Source: Xestospongia bergquistia
Taxonomy: Eukaryota > Porifera > Demospongiae > Haplosclerida > Petrosiidae
Assembly: GCA_963965975.1 (NCBI GenBank)
Contig: OZ014421.1
Span: 1,617,001 to 1,681,000 of the forward strand
DNA length: 64,000 nucleotides
Direction of reading: 5' to 3'
This document shows, piece by piece, positions 10,944-22,500 of the stretch. Every line of letters begins with the position of its first letter. Position 1 is the first letter of the stretch. The notes below the pieces were generated by a model, which was not told the origin of the DNA, ran no database searches, and worked only from the letters and a program-made list of their open reading frames with translations. A program made the translations under genes and the position numbers.

Positions 10944-12005
10944 TGATTGATTTCTTGAAATATAATACAATTGTTTGAATTCTATCTTATAAAACTGATT
11001 TATATAACCTTACTTTTGATATGTAGTTAACAGTATTAGCTTTATGCAATGTAAATTATGTACTACTAAACTTACTGTTCATTTTTGTTACTGCTGTTGT
11101 TTTTGTTATTGAGTATTAATTAAATGTACATTTTATATTATAACTAATTTATACTGTTATAAGTACAAGTACTATCTAGTGACATATCAGTTGACAGTAC
11201 AGTTACAACTAGTGTACTGGTCACCTCATACTCTACATAATATGTACTATCTTAGAAAGTGTGACAATGTTTATTAGCTTTGGGGTATTATTTTTATTAA
11301 TGAGTATTAACAAGAGCCCACAGGCTCACAAAGGAGGAAGGAGTGTATGACTATGTATTGTAGGATTGAGGAAAAACATCTTTTGTAAACGACCATATAA
11401 ATAAATGTGTAATTACATTCATAGAGAATTTGTCAGTAACATTCCAATAAAATATTTTAATTAAAATACTCCAATGATAACAATCTTGTCTTTACCTTTT
11501 AACAGCAACTGGACCTTTCAAAAATGACTTTGCTTTGTTATATTCAATGTCATGCTGCTATTATGATCAATGACGTACATATCATGGTGGTGGGTGGATG
11601 TGACAAATATATTTAAATTCTTGGGAAAGGACACATGCTTTATATTAGTACAAAGAATATGACAACAATTTGTCTTCAGTTTTTAGAAATGTATGTATAT
11701 CAAAATTTCAACAAAAATTGAATGGAAATCCTCAAATCATAACTCTAAAATACAATTTTATGTGATTGTTATTCCACTCATTTTTTATTAAAATGTTGCC
11801 TTGGGTAATTATGTAACTTTCATTTGTAAACCCATTCATGTGAAAGCCAACTTGAGTAACCTACTCTTGTGGAAATATTCCTATCAAAACATTTCAATAA
11901 AATATTTCAATTAAAATACTCCAATAATAACAATCTTGTCTATACCTGCTTAAAATCAACTGGACCTTTCAAAAATGACTTTGGTTTGTTGTGTTCTGTG
12001 TTAGA
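10944..12005 (+). other. Intergenic: post-gene block, then a duplicated Kelch-upstream segment
   Basis: The first ~400 bases match the family 1 post-gene block. The segment around 11440..11540 is repeated at about 11880..11985 (shared ACTGGACCTTTCAAAAATGA) directly before the Kelch gene, a direct repeat of about 100 bases. A Kelch exon scrap lies between them. Confidence 0.55.
11545..11613 (+). pseudogene. Kelch-repeat exon scrap
   Basis: About 70 bases match the start of Kelch exon 13907..14239 (CAATGTCATGCTGCTATTATG and the following VVGG-coding region) but with no usable exon borders. A leftover of the local duplication. Confidence 0.6.
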
Positions 12006-14329
12006 ATGGCTGCAACCAGTCCAGGTATGACTGAATATTTTAATCAGTTATCCAATTGCTATTGTGTGTTAGGTTATTATGTACCTAAAAAGAGGTCAAG
12101 TCACTCCACACATATAGTAGGTGACTACCTCTACATGTGGGGTGGTGATATAGATGGTCTCCCTATAGCACATGATACCGAATACAAACAGAGGATGACC
12201 TCTGTTATTGAGGTATTTCACTTAACATCTGGTATGTGGGAACAACAACCTACCAATGGGAAACCTCCATTGGGTGTTTGGGGCTATGCATCTACAGTTA
12301 TTGGTAAAAGGATCTACTACTTTGGAGGGTATTGCAGTCATGACAATTGTCGTCATAATAGTCTCAACTCATTAACAACTGACTCACTTACTTGGAGTGA
12401 GCTGTTTCCTACAAATTCAAATATGGGTCCGATGATGAAATCATCTAGTGAAATGATACCTCTTAAATTCAATGATGAGGATAATCTACTGGTTTTTGGT
12501 GGCATTGGTATACGTCCTGCGTTTCCACAACTTGGTGCTCAATATAGTGATAAGGGAATAATAGGTAGATATGTTCGAACCAATGAACACCACTACTATC
12601 AGTTATCCAGTGGTAAGAAGATTAATATATCATCATATTAATATACTTATACATCAAGTACTATTTTATTACCACTTGTATTTCAGGTAATTGGATTGTA
12701 CCAGATATAATTGGAAAAGGGCCACCTCCTTGTTATATCTTCACTCTCACAAAACTACCTAACAATAGAGCTATGTTATTTGGTGGTTTAACTCCTAATG
12801 GTCCTGATAACACAGTGTTTATAGCAAAATGTATGAAGACTGCAGTGGTGAGTACAATATGTAATAAGTTGAAATATTTAGTAATTGTATAATATTATGG
12901 ACAAATTATGTTTGTTGTTTTGAAATTGTTAAACAACATGAAGTTATATTGGAATGTCATTACAAATAACAAATATTAGGAACTATTTACTAATGACTTA
13001 ATGATCTCATCGTACATTACTTTAGTCAATTTAGAGTTTATGGAGATAAAAAAATGTTTTTATCGACAAAGTTTGTTTGGTATTAGTAGTATTAGTAACA
13101 GAGATAATCATCTTTACAATTGTAGTAATAGATGTAACAATTGTTAGTTTGTCTGATCAAATGTAGTATGACCAAATATGGTAAAAGTATTTGTACATTC
13201 ACTGAATGTGCTAACCATATGTCATGTCATGACAATCACTCTATCTACATGTATGTAAAGTACTTCCTCATTATATCTGCTAAACATTAATGGTAGCAAT
13301 CATTAATGAGTTATGTCACAGTCAATAAATTTATAAATGTAAACCATTTATCTCTGTTAATGCAACAAATATTTAATCATGTTTTTCTGTACATCAATGA
13401 TAGTGCTTTTTTTATCATTTCCTGTTTATAGTTCAAATAACAACATTAGTTTATATGATATTTTATTAAAATAAGAATATGCTAATATACTAATCAGTCA
13501 CAACCCAGTCTGTTAAATTATCAAACAAAACACTTGTAGTTTGAGAAATTCCATTAATAGTTGATGTTACCATCATGCAGGTAATACTAAAACTTACAAC
13601 TGGAACTTTGCTTGAAACTCTTGTAAAACCTTGAAATATTGTTTACTAGTTAATATACTTTGTTTTTTAGCTATAGCAGAAGACTCAGAATAATTCTAGA
13701 AGCTTTAATTATTCATAATTTTATATTTAAATGATGCCATTGATTATAAGACACCCTCTAATAGTAAGTGTTTCTGTTATTGATTGATAGTGATACAGAT
13801 ATTGCAGCTATTATTCAAAAAAACTAGTTTACTAAAAGCATACAAACTAATAAAATTACTACTACATTAAATGTGAATGATGTTAACTTGACTATTACAT
13901 ACCCAGCATTGGCAGATGTTTTGTCAACCACTTCAAAAGCCAATGAATTGGCCTCAGTGTACACAATGTCATGCTGCTATTATGATTGATGACGTACATA
14001 TCATTGTGGTGGGTGGACGTGACAAATACTCTAGTAATATTGTTGATAGCTGGTTATTTAACAGTGATACGACAACATGGAAGAAGATAAATAATCCACT
14101 TCCCATATCAGTGAATTGGCCTCAGAAAAGATGGCATCATGCTGCCACTCTAATCAGTGACCTAAATGTGATGGTGGTTGTTGGATCTGTTATACCTGAC
14201 AGCTGGTTATTTAACATTGGTACAAAGACATGGACAAAGTTTAGTTACTTATTAGTCATAATTCAGATATTAAAGACTGTACATAAGCACTTATGTTCAT
14301 GTTTAAAGTCAGTTCATACAAAGTTATAG
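12006..14329 (+). CDS. Kelch-repeat protein, truncated paralogue (about 380 aa)
   Basis: Inferred exons are 12006..12024 (MAATSPG start), 12073..12612, 12687..12847 and 13907..14329. The first intron (48 bases) has no stop and could be retained. Kelch blades are visible as HSTHIVGDYLYMWGG, YASTVIGKRIYYFGG, NNRAMLFGG and VHIIVVGG. The last exon holds two tandem Kelch repeats where paralogues have one (333 against 177-180 bases), an internal duplication. Its splice donor, GTTAGT in paralogues, reads TTTAGT at 14240, so the frame runs on for 29 codons to a stop. The coiled coil and kinase of the paralogues are missing. It may be a secreted-free propeller scaffold or a decaying gene; the phases of all other junctions agree, so the gene model itself is well supported. 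Confidence 0.7.
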
Positions 14330-14586
14330 TCTATTACTAGAGTACATATATCCACTGATGTTACAAGTATAATGACTAGTTTTGTTGTAATATCATAACA
14401 TCATTATTATTAAGTTTTTAAAATAGTTTTTTTGATGTATTTGATTATTTTATAGTCATAATTCAGGTTTTAAAGACTGTACATAAGCACTTATGTTCAT
14501 GTTTATATTTTTATTTGATATTTTACAAGTATAATGAATAGTTTTGTTGTAATATCATAACATCATTATTATAATATCATATGTTT
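14330..14586 (+). other. Noncoding remnant of a Kelch-gene intron
   Basis: The region matches the intron that precedes the fifth exon in the 19.5 kb gene, with a short internal duplication (TCATAATTCAG... at about 14257 and 14457). The fifth exon itself is absent. Confidence 0.5.
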
Positions 14587-14801
14587 CCTGATTTGCAAAA
14601 GAGACCACTTCTGTCAAAACATTTGTGACCTGATTCGTGAAAAATAAATTGTTCAAACATCCCCAAAAAACAGTTTTGTATACATACAGTTATTATATAT
14701 GCATAACTATTCTATATATATACAAAACTGTTTTTAGTATATTTTATCACCAATCAGGTCACAAATGTTTTGACAGAAATGGTACCTTTTTGAAAATCAG
14801 G
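14587..14801. mobile_element. Hairpin MITE-like element (about 215 bp)
   Basis: The two halves are near-perfect inverted repeats: CTGTCAAAACATTTGTGACC on the left against GGTCACAAATGTTTTGACAG on the right, extending inward to a pair of AACAGTTTTGTATA-type arms. There is no ORF. It sits where the Kelch gene lost its last exons. Confidence 0.7.
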
Positions 14802-14937
14802 TCACATACATATTAACAATATAAAATATAATGTTATTTATATACTATATGGTGGATATCTTAATGTACAGATGTCTATATTAGGATGATAGTGACCTGG
14901 TCCTGGAGTAGATTCTGTTGTTAAAGATAATGCTGAC

Positions 14938-15054
14938 TTGATCTTTTCTTGTGAGATGGTAAATGTGATATAGTGTAAGAAGGAGAAGATGTCAGTGTAA
15001 TATTAGTGACCTCTAGTGTGTTATAACTGTTAGGAGCTGGTTGAATAGTTGAGC
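14938..15054 (-). pseudogene. ODF3-like (SHIPPO repeat) exon, duplicated copy
   Basis: On the minus strand a 117-base exon lies between an acceptor (TAG) and a GTCAGC donor. It encodes STIQPAPNSYNTLEV... followed by a PSYTISHLPSH segment, the Pro-Tyr pattern of SHIPPO repeats in outer dense fibre 3-like proteins. It lies on the wrong side of the terminal exon (15315..15378), so the gene order is scrambled. The same arrangement occurs at 23735..23851. Confidence 0.5.
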
Positions 15055-15314
15055 CTATTAGAAGATACAAGATCATATTTAAATGGAACATCTCTATAAT
15101 GAACACTATGGAAGTCTAGTGTGGCAGTCTGAACCTTAAGCCACATACTTAATGTTTAAGGTTTAGGGATAGGATCAGTATTCAAATATGGTGGTCTCAG
15201 ACTGTCACACTGTACTTCTTTAGGACAATGTCATTAGTAGAAGTGTGTCCTCAATATAAAGGTCACTAAAGTATTACTAGTATGGGCCTAGAACAAGAGT
15301 CCTAAACTTCAGAC

Positions 15315-15378
15315 TTATAATTTATTCCAATTTTTATTACCAAGAGGTGGAGTTGTTTTAATTCTCATAGAATAAGAT
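15315..15378 (-). pseudogene. ODF3-like terminal exon fragment
   Basis: The minus strand encodes SYSMRIKTTPPLGNKNWNKL and a stop, the C-terminus of the 33274..33707 gene. It is cut at 15378 and joined to a + strand coiled-coil fragment through a few shared bases (GATAG). Confidence 0.6.
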
Positions 15379-15480
15379 AGAGAAAGAGCTCTTCAAGAGG
15401 ACCTTCAAACAAAAGAAAGACAACTACATCGGGAGCTTCAAGAGAAACAACAAACACAATGTGATAAATTAAACACAATC
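15376..15480 (+). pseudogene. Coiled-coil exon fragment
   Basis: Reads RERALQEDLQTKERQLHREL and then a short Gln-rich end. This matches the coiled coil at 25986..26330. It begins abruptly inside a unit with no acceptor of its own, so it is a rearrangement product that may once have linked the Kelch gene to the TM/death-domain exons downstream. Confidence 0.55.
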
Positions 15481-16153
15481 CTCAATATAATATTACTATT
15501 ATAAACACTAAATCAAATAGGTTACTAGTATGTTATAGGTTGTATGGATTGCTTCATTTTATAAGTGACAAGATCAAATGAATTCATAGAATATTAATTA
15601 TTGCAGGAATCTTATTTTTTCTAAAGAGTACAACTACATGTTAGATGATTTTAAATTTTATTTTATTTTATTTAAAAATGCTTGGACTATGTAAGATGTT
15701 ATAATGTTTCAGACAGTTAGTAGTTTATTCCTATAATTATGAAGTTATATTTAACTATTTGCCTTTTAACCATAATAACATCTTAACAAGTGATTTTCTA
15801 GTCATTGGTAGTATTTGTTTAAAACTTTGCTGAAATATTAACATTTCTTTCATTACTTAGAATTGTATTATGTTTTTATATTATTCAGATTCAGAACAAT
15901 CTAAAAATGAAAGCAAAGAACAAAAGAGCTCAGTAAATTTACACCTGGATTTGGGATTGATAAAAATGGTCTATAATAATAATAGTATATGATTATTGTA
16001 TTAGATTATATCCTGTAATGATTATTTACTATCATGTGCAGCATGTAACCTTCCTCTAATATTAAATACTACAATATTTTAACATTATAGCATTTATATA
16101 TATGTGTGTGTTGTAAACTCTACAAAATATTATGGTTATTTTTTCTATTATAG
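15481..16153 (+). other. Intronic/intergenic
   Basis: AT-rich. At about 16040..16080 it contains a short block (CNLPLILNTTIF) that ends the coiled-coil frame in the second unit (26318..26360). No other feature seen. Confidence 0.4.
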
Positions 16154-17257
16154 TGTCAACTAAATTTATTTTTCCCATTTTAATTGTCATATCCCTTGTA
16201 GCAATAAGTATCTATAATAGTAAGTTATCTATAAATCTAATACTATGATACAAAATATTATACTACATATTGTAAGTTATCAGGATCATTCATAATAATA
16301 TATTATGTGCAAAATGTCTCTTTTAACTTTTAACATGAAGTTATACATTCATCTCTAAAAGTTAATGTTTTCTGTGATATGTATGTTCCTAAACAATAAC
16401 CATATTATATCATCCATGTATATTGTACCAGTAAGGATATTATTTTTTACATTAAAACATGTATTATACTATAATGTTTATTACACACACATTTCTTGAT
16501 AACATTGGCATTAATATAAGTGTTTTTGTTGAAGTCACATTTTTCTGTCTTCCAGGGACTATAAATGATAACAATGTGAAAGAAGTTAAAAAAAGTGAGT
16601 TCATGATAAATGTATTATTTAAATTGTTGTTTTAACTTAAGCATTAATTATGTTAAATGTAAATTTATTAGATGTGATAGTTTTGACATCATACATTTGG
16701 TGTTCACTGTATTGCTTAGTGAAAGTGTTTTTCAGTATAATTATTGTCCTATTATCTGATGTTGTACAAAAATCAGACCCTTCTAGTGAAGTTGTGTAAC
16801 ATAATCCTTATCTAAATGAATACCATATAAGGTATTAGGAAGTTTTTTTGAAGGCCTATAACAATAGGCGCCAATTGTAATTTAAAGTAACATTCTTTTT
16901 ACAATTTGTTTCACATACTTCTATAAAGGAATAATATTTTCAATGGACAAAATGGACAATCCATCAGAGCACTCTTCTTGTCATCAAATAAAGAGCCATA
17001 ATGAAGTTGTTCTGGTGCTTAAAGATAAGATATCAAGCCCAAAGATATTTGCATCATGTCTGAACGTGTCTAAGGTTGAAGCTGATATTGCTCACAAAGA
17101 CATCCATTGTGTAAATGAAGTTCTAATAGAGATTCTAAAATCATGGTATGAAAGTCATGAAGAAGATCCTTGTTGGGAATACATAGTTAAAGCATTAAAA
17201 TGTGTAGGTGAAAATCATTTGGCTAATGATGTTTATAAAATATGTTGTCTAGACTAG
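16154..17257 (+). CDS. Transmembrane helix plus death-domain protein, 3' exons
   Basis: Three phase-compatible exons: 16154..16219, 16556..16594 and 16929..17257. The first encodes a membrane helix (STKFIFPILIVISLVAISIY), the second a short basic linker, and the third a death-domain-like fold of about 80 residues. The latter shows the family hallmarks: a Trp in SWYESHEEDPCWEYIVKAL and the VGENHLANDVY helix. Death domains mediate homotypic assembly in apoptosis and innate immunity. The 5' part is uncertain: by analogy with 24781..26360 it should be Kelch repeats plus coiled coil, but here only a fragment (15376..15480) is left. These exons are intact, unlike the copy at 26434..27532. The assignment to the death-domain superfamily rests on pattern only. 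Confidence 0.6.
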
Positions 17258-17950
17258 TTTTTTTACTTCTTATTTTGTTTGTGATTTATATTGTTATAGG
17301 ACACATGATAATAATTTTTTGTTTTTTTTTATTATAGTTATTATAATATTGTTGAATTCATACTATTTTGTATGACAAAATGTGTAATAGTATCATTAGT
17401 ATAAAAGACAATTTTTTTGAAATGCACCAATCTGATTTTATTATACAGTTTAGCTAAATTGTAAACTGTAATTTAAACACTTGCATGTGCTTGAGAAATT
17501 CATTTAAGATATAGTAATGCTCAATCTTTTTATGAATTTAGTTGGCTTTTTTTAACTTTTGAATATCAACGTTCATCAAATAAAGCACATTATTACATAA
17601 CTATATAAACTAATACATATATTCATAACCAAATTTTTAATTGAACACTAGCTGGGATAATTTGACCAGAAACGTTTAAAAATTATGTTATATTTTGAAG
17701 GTAGAGTTAAAAGGTTTATGTTCTCTTTGCGGCCCTTGACCAAACAATGTTGGGACTTGATCTTGAACCATTCCAGTGATTAGAAAGAAATGTGTCAATG
17801 TTGTGGATATCAGTGATAATTGAATCTATAAAAATTGCAGACAAAAATAATGTTAATAGAAAAAATTAACATTAGAAGTAATTGTTTTGTTATGTATGTC
17901 ATAATAAAATGTAGATATTAATTTACTAAATATAATATATTCTTTCTTAG
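17258..17950 (+). other. Intergenic
   Basis: AT-rich; matches 27533..28218 of the second tandem unit. No ORF or RNA gene recognised. Confidence 0.5.
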
Positions 17951-18116
17951 TGAATTAGGTCGTATTAAAACATTAGATACTGAACAATTATATTAGAGAG
18001 ATTTCAATATTGAAGGAAGTTCAACATCCTAATGTTGTGATGTAAGTGAAAGTGTCTATTGTGAAGTGAATGGAATGTGATTTACTTACACTAATAGAAT
18101 GACTAGAAATAATGTC

Positions 18117-18118
<2 letters not shown>

Positions 18119-18153
<35 letters not shown>
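18119..18153 (+). repeat. (CT)n microsatellite acting as polypyrimidine tract
   Basis: About 17 CT units lie directly before the CAG acceptor of the second CDK-like exon. In the other copy this tract has expanded and eaten into the exon. Confidence 0.9.
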
Positions 18154-18156
<3 letters not shown>

Positions 18157-18690
18157 CAGACTTGAGGAGATAATTCATCAAGATTCCAAGTTCTATCTTG
18201 TTTTTGAATTCATGAGTATGGATTTAAAGAAATATCTTGACACTATTTCATCTGGACAGTATATTGATCCAGTATTATTAAAGGTAATGATCACAGTAAT
18301 AGTGGATACATGGTTTGATAAATGGATACATGGATTGACAAATAGATAGATGGATCAATAGATAAATGTATTAATGGACAAACATATAAATGATTATATG
18401 GATGTATAGATAGGTGACCAATCAACAATGACCATACATTATATTAGTTATATTTATTGTAAATGTTCTATTGTTAATAATATTATTAACTGCATTATTT
18501 CTTATATTAATAGAGTTATACTTACAAGAACCTTAAAGGTACAGTTTTCTGTCATTGTCGACGTATTATTCATCGTGACTTAAAACCACAAAATCTGTTA
18601 ATTGATGCTAAAGGAGCTATTAAACTGGCCAACTTTGGACTTGGACGAGCCTTTGGTATACCATTTCGTGCATATACCCATGAGGTATCA

Positions 18691-18754
<64 letters not shown>
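18691..18754 (+). repeat. (CT)n(CA)n compound microsatellite
   Basis: Ten CT units followed by about twenty CA units inside a CDK-like intron. Confidence 0.95.
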
Positions 18755-18755
<1 letters not shown>

Positions 18756-19503
18756 ACCCACTTTAAAATTACACAGGTAGTAACACTGTGGTACAGGGCC
18801 CCTGAAGTCTTACTTGGTTCAGCACGATATTCTTGTCCCATTAATGTATGGAGTATAGCTTGTATATTTGCTGAAATGTCTAATAAAAAACCTCTGTTTC
18901 AAGGAGACTCTGAAATTGATCAACTCTTCCGAATTTTCAGGTTTATCAAACAGATTTTATAAACTGGTTTAATTAGTTCCACTGTAGGATTTTGGGTACA
19001 CCTAATGATACAACATGTCCTAATGTAACTGAACTACCAAATTTTAAACCAAATTTCCCTAAATAAATTGGAAAGACAATTAAACAAGTTTGTCCTCGAC
19101 TTGATGCAGCAGGTTGTGACCTGTTAATGGTAAGTTATTGTTCAATGATCCTTTTTAATTCTAGTGTCTTTAATATCAGCAAATGTTGGTTTATAATCCT
19201 GGGAAGAGAATGTCAGCAAAGACTGCTATGCAACATCCTTATTTCATTGATTTAGACAAGTCAGGTCTACCTGATACAGTACAGTCTTAAGAACATATTA
19301 TAACATTAATATTTTATGTATCATTAACTGTATACTGTATTAACACACACTAATACATCTGAATGGAATAAATTATAATAAATAAAATAACTTGTATAGT
19401 CTAAGATTACTTGTTTTATGATGGAACTTGTAAGTAGAGAGTTGTCCTCAATTATAATAACTGAGAACACATTATTAAGGGCGTGTCTATTTTGAAAGAA
19501 AAG

Positions 19504-22500
19504 CTGGCTACGTCTAGATCAGGTTTGACTACATTATTATAATAGTTATCTATTGTTATGTGTGTGTGTGTGTCATGTTCTACAGATTATTATGTACCTA
19601 CAAAGAGGTCTCATCACTCCACACATATAGTGGGTGACTACCTCTACATGTGGGGTGGTGGTATAGATGGTCTCCCTAAGGTACATGATAATGAAGTCAA
19701 ACAGAAGATGACCTCTGTTATTGAGGTATTTCACTTACTAACTGGTAGATGGGAACAACGACCTACCAATGGAAAACCTCCACTGGGTGTCTATGGCTAT
19801 GCCTCAACTGTTATCAGTAACAGGATCTACTATTTTGGAGGCTATTGTAATCATGACCAGTGTCGTTACAATAGTCTCAACTCATTAATAACAGATTCAC
19901 TTACATGGAATGAACTGTTCCCAACTAATCCAAGTACAGGTCCAATGATGAAGTCATACTGTGGGATGATATCACTTACATTCAATAAAGTTGATTATCT
20001 ACTGGTAGTTGGTGGATATGGTCCACGTCCTACCTCTCCACAATCTTGTGCTCAGTATAGTGATAAGGGAACATTTGGTGGTAATGTTCGTACTAATGAA
20101 CACCACTATTATCAGTTATCGACTGGTAAGAAGATCAGTATATCATGTTATTAATACATTATATATCAAGTACAATTTTATAACTGTTTGTATTTCAGGT
20201 CAGTGGATAATACCAGAAATTACTGGAGAATGTCCACCTCCTTGTAGTAACTTCACTCTTACATCACTACCTAATAACAGAGCTCTGTTATTTGGTGGTT
20301 ACACTCCTAATGGTCCTATTAACACTGTGTATATTGCTCAGTGTACAAAGACTGCAGTGGTGAGTACAATATGTATTAAGTTAAAGTATTTAGTTATTGT
20401 ATAATATTGTGTAGTAATCAAGTTTAAAGTTTGATATTATTAAATGAACTAAATTTATAGTATATAATGTCTTTATATTATTATTAGGAACTGTTTTATT
20501 AATAAACAAGTGATTTATTGTTTGTTAATATTTCTTTAATCAACTTAGAGGTTATATTGATAACTGAAACATTCCTTTAGTCAACTATATAGTGATACCA
20601 TATTTCATTGACTAAATGTCACTCTTGAATAGTAGCCTCCCTTTTTGTATATCAGTGAAATTGATGATGAGCTTGAATAAATGATACAATGACTGCTTTA
20701 GAAAATTGTCTATTGATAATTTATAATTGATTATTAATATTAATATTATGTATATAATAATATTTATAATATTATATTAATTAATATTAAGTTGTTCTGT
20801 TAAGTGAAAAACACACAAAAAATATAATTTTTATTTTTTAAAAATGTTTATTCAGTCAGGAAATAACTGTAGTTTTATAAAGTCCTTAAAACAAATGAGT
20901 TCACAATGAGGTAATATTTGTTTAAAATTTTTGTCAAAGCTTGATCTATCATTTACTAACTGATACACAAAGTTTAAAGCTATTGTTTATCAGGAATGTT
21001 CAGAATCACTTCTAACTCTAGAAACTTTAATAATTCACAATTATATTTTAAATAGTGACCTCAAACAGTAAATTTCCCTATTGTTGTTCAATATTAAAAT
21101 AGATGTCCCAGGTCTTATTAAAGGAAATATTGTAACTAAATTAAAATCCACATAAACTATAAAATGAACAATATTCTTAAACATTTCCCAGTATACAGTA
21201 TTAATTACTGCTATGTTAATTGTATAATATGTTAACTTGAATATTATCTACCCAGCACTGGGAGAAGATAAGTGAACCACTTCACGAATCAGTGAATTGG
21301 CCTAAGAGGAGAGATTGTCATGCTACCACTATTATCAGTGACCTACATGTGATGATGGTGGGTGGACATTATGGATTCGTCAGTATTGCTGACAGCTGGT
21401 TATTTAACATTGATACAAGGACATGGACAAAGGTTAGTTACTAGTTATCATGTGACCTAACACTAACACAAAGTGAGTTAATGTCTATGATCTACAGTAT
21501 GAGGAGATATAATAAAGTGTGACTATTTGAACTTTGACCTCTAAAAATAACCCTCATCTATAGAAAATTTCTAATTAATAATAGTTATTGTTTTTATGAC
21601 CTGGTTTTATACCTGTAGTCCTGACACTATAGTATGTTAACATTTATGATAGTACACTGTAAAAAGTTATTATTATAAAAATTATTTGGTTATACAGGTT
21701 GCAATTACAAACTTATTTTTGTTAGAAAAGTAAACATAATACTGTTTTCATTACTAATGTCCTACTATGTATGTAGCTACATAACCATTAATTACATAAT
21801 ACATTAGTAATCAAAGTAGTATTAAGGTTACTTTTTATATATGCAACCCACATAACCATCTATTGGTTAAATTAACTAATCAATTTTTACAGTGTATAGT
21901 CTATTGATATATCTGATTTGTTTATAGTTATAATTCACTTATTAAAGACTGTACATAAGTACTTATGTTCATGTTTTAAAGTATTGTAACATGTCAACTC
22001 TACCAGTTCATACAAAGTTATAGTCTGTTACTAGAGTACATGTATCCACTGATGTTACATGTATAATGACTAGTTTTGTAGTAATATCATAACATCATTA
22101 TTATAATGTCATATGGTACACTATATTCCATCTTATAGCTCAATATACCAGTCTCAGTGACTAAGGGATGGGGCCACTCCCTCTCATTATGGAATGTGTC
22201 ACCTGCCACTGTATGGGTAATACAATTTGGAGGATTTGAAAATTTTGATAAACTTAATGATACTACAGTGATAGAACTTAGTAAGTACTGTCTATTGATG
22301 ATAGTATTTGTTATATAGTACACACACACATTATCATTATTATCACAGTATGATATAGGAGTATTGACACAGTAACTGTTTATATTACAAACTAGTCTCA
22401 TAACTCAATACTATTGTAACATACCATATCTCTCACTGTAGTATGTAATGATGACCAGTGGACTGTAGGAGATGACCTGACATCTACTGAAGAATATCAA

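Larger units (their letters stand above)
17951..19290 (+). pseudogene. CDK1-like (cdc2 family) kinase pseudogene, copy A
   Basis: Six exon blocks with good splice sites: 17951..18041, 18160..18283, 18514..18684, 18777..18940, 18988..19129 and 19180..19290. Translated parts are clearly CDK1-type: [74 protein letters not shown] and [14 protein letters not shown]. Defects: the glycine loop and catalytic Lys exon are missing; the first block has stops or a shift before REIS; DFG reads NFG, removing the metal-binding Asp; and a TAA at 19064..19066 replaces Trp. It cannot encode an active kinase. It travels with the Kelch genes in the tandem duplication. Confidence 0.85.
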
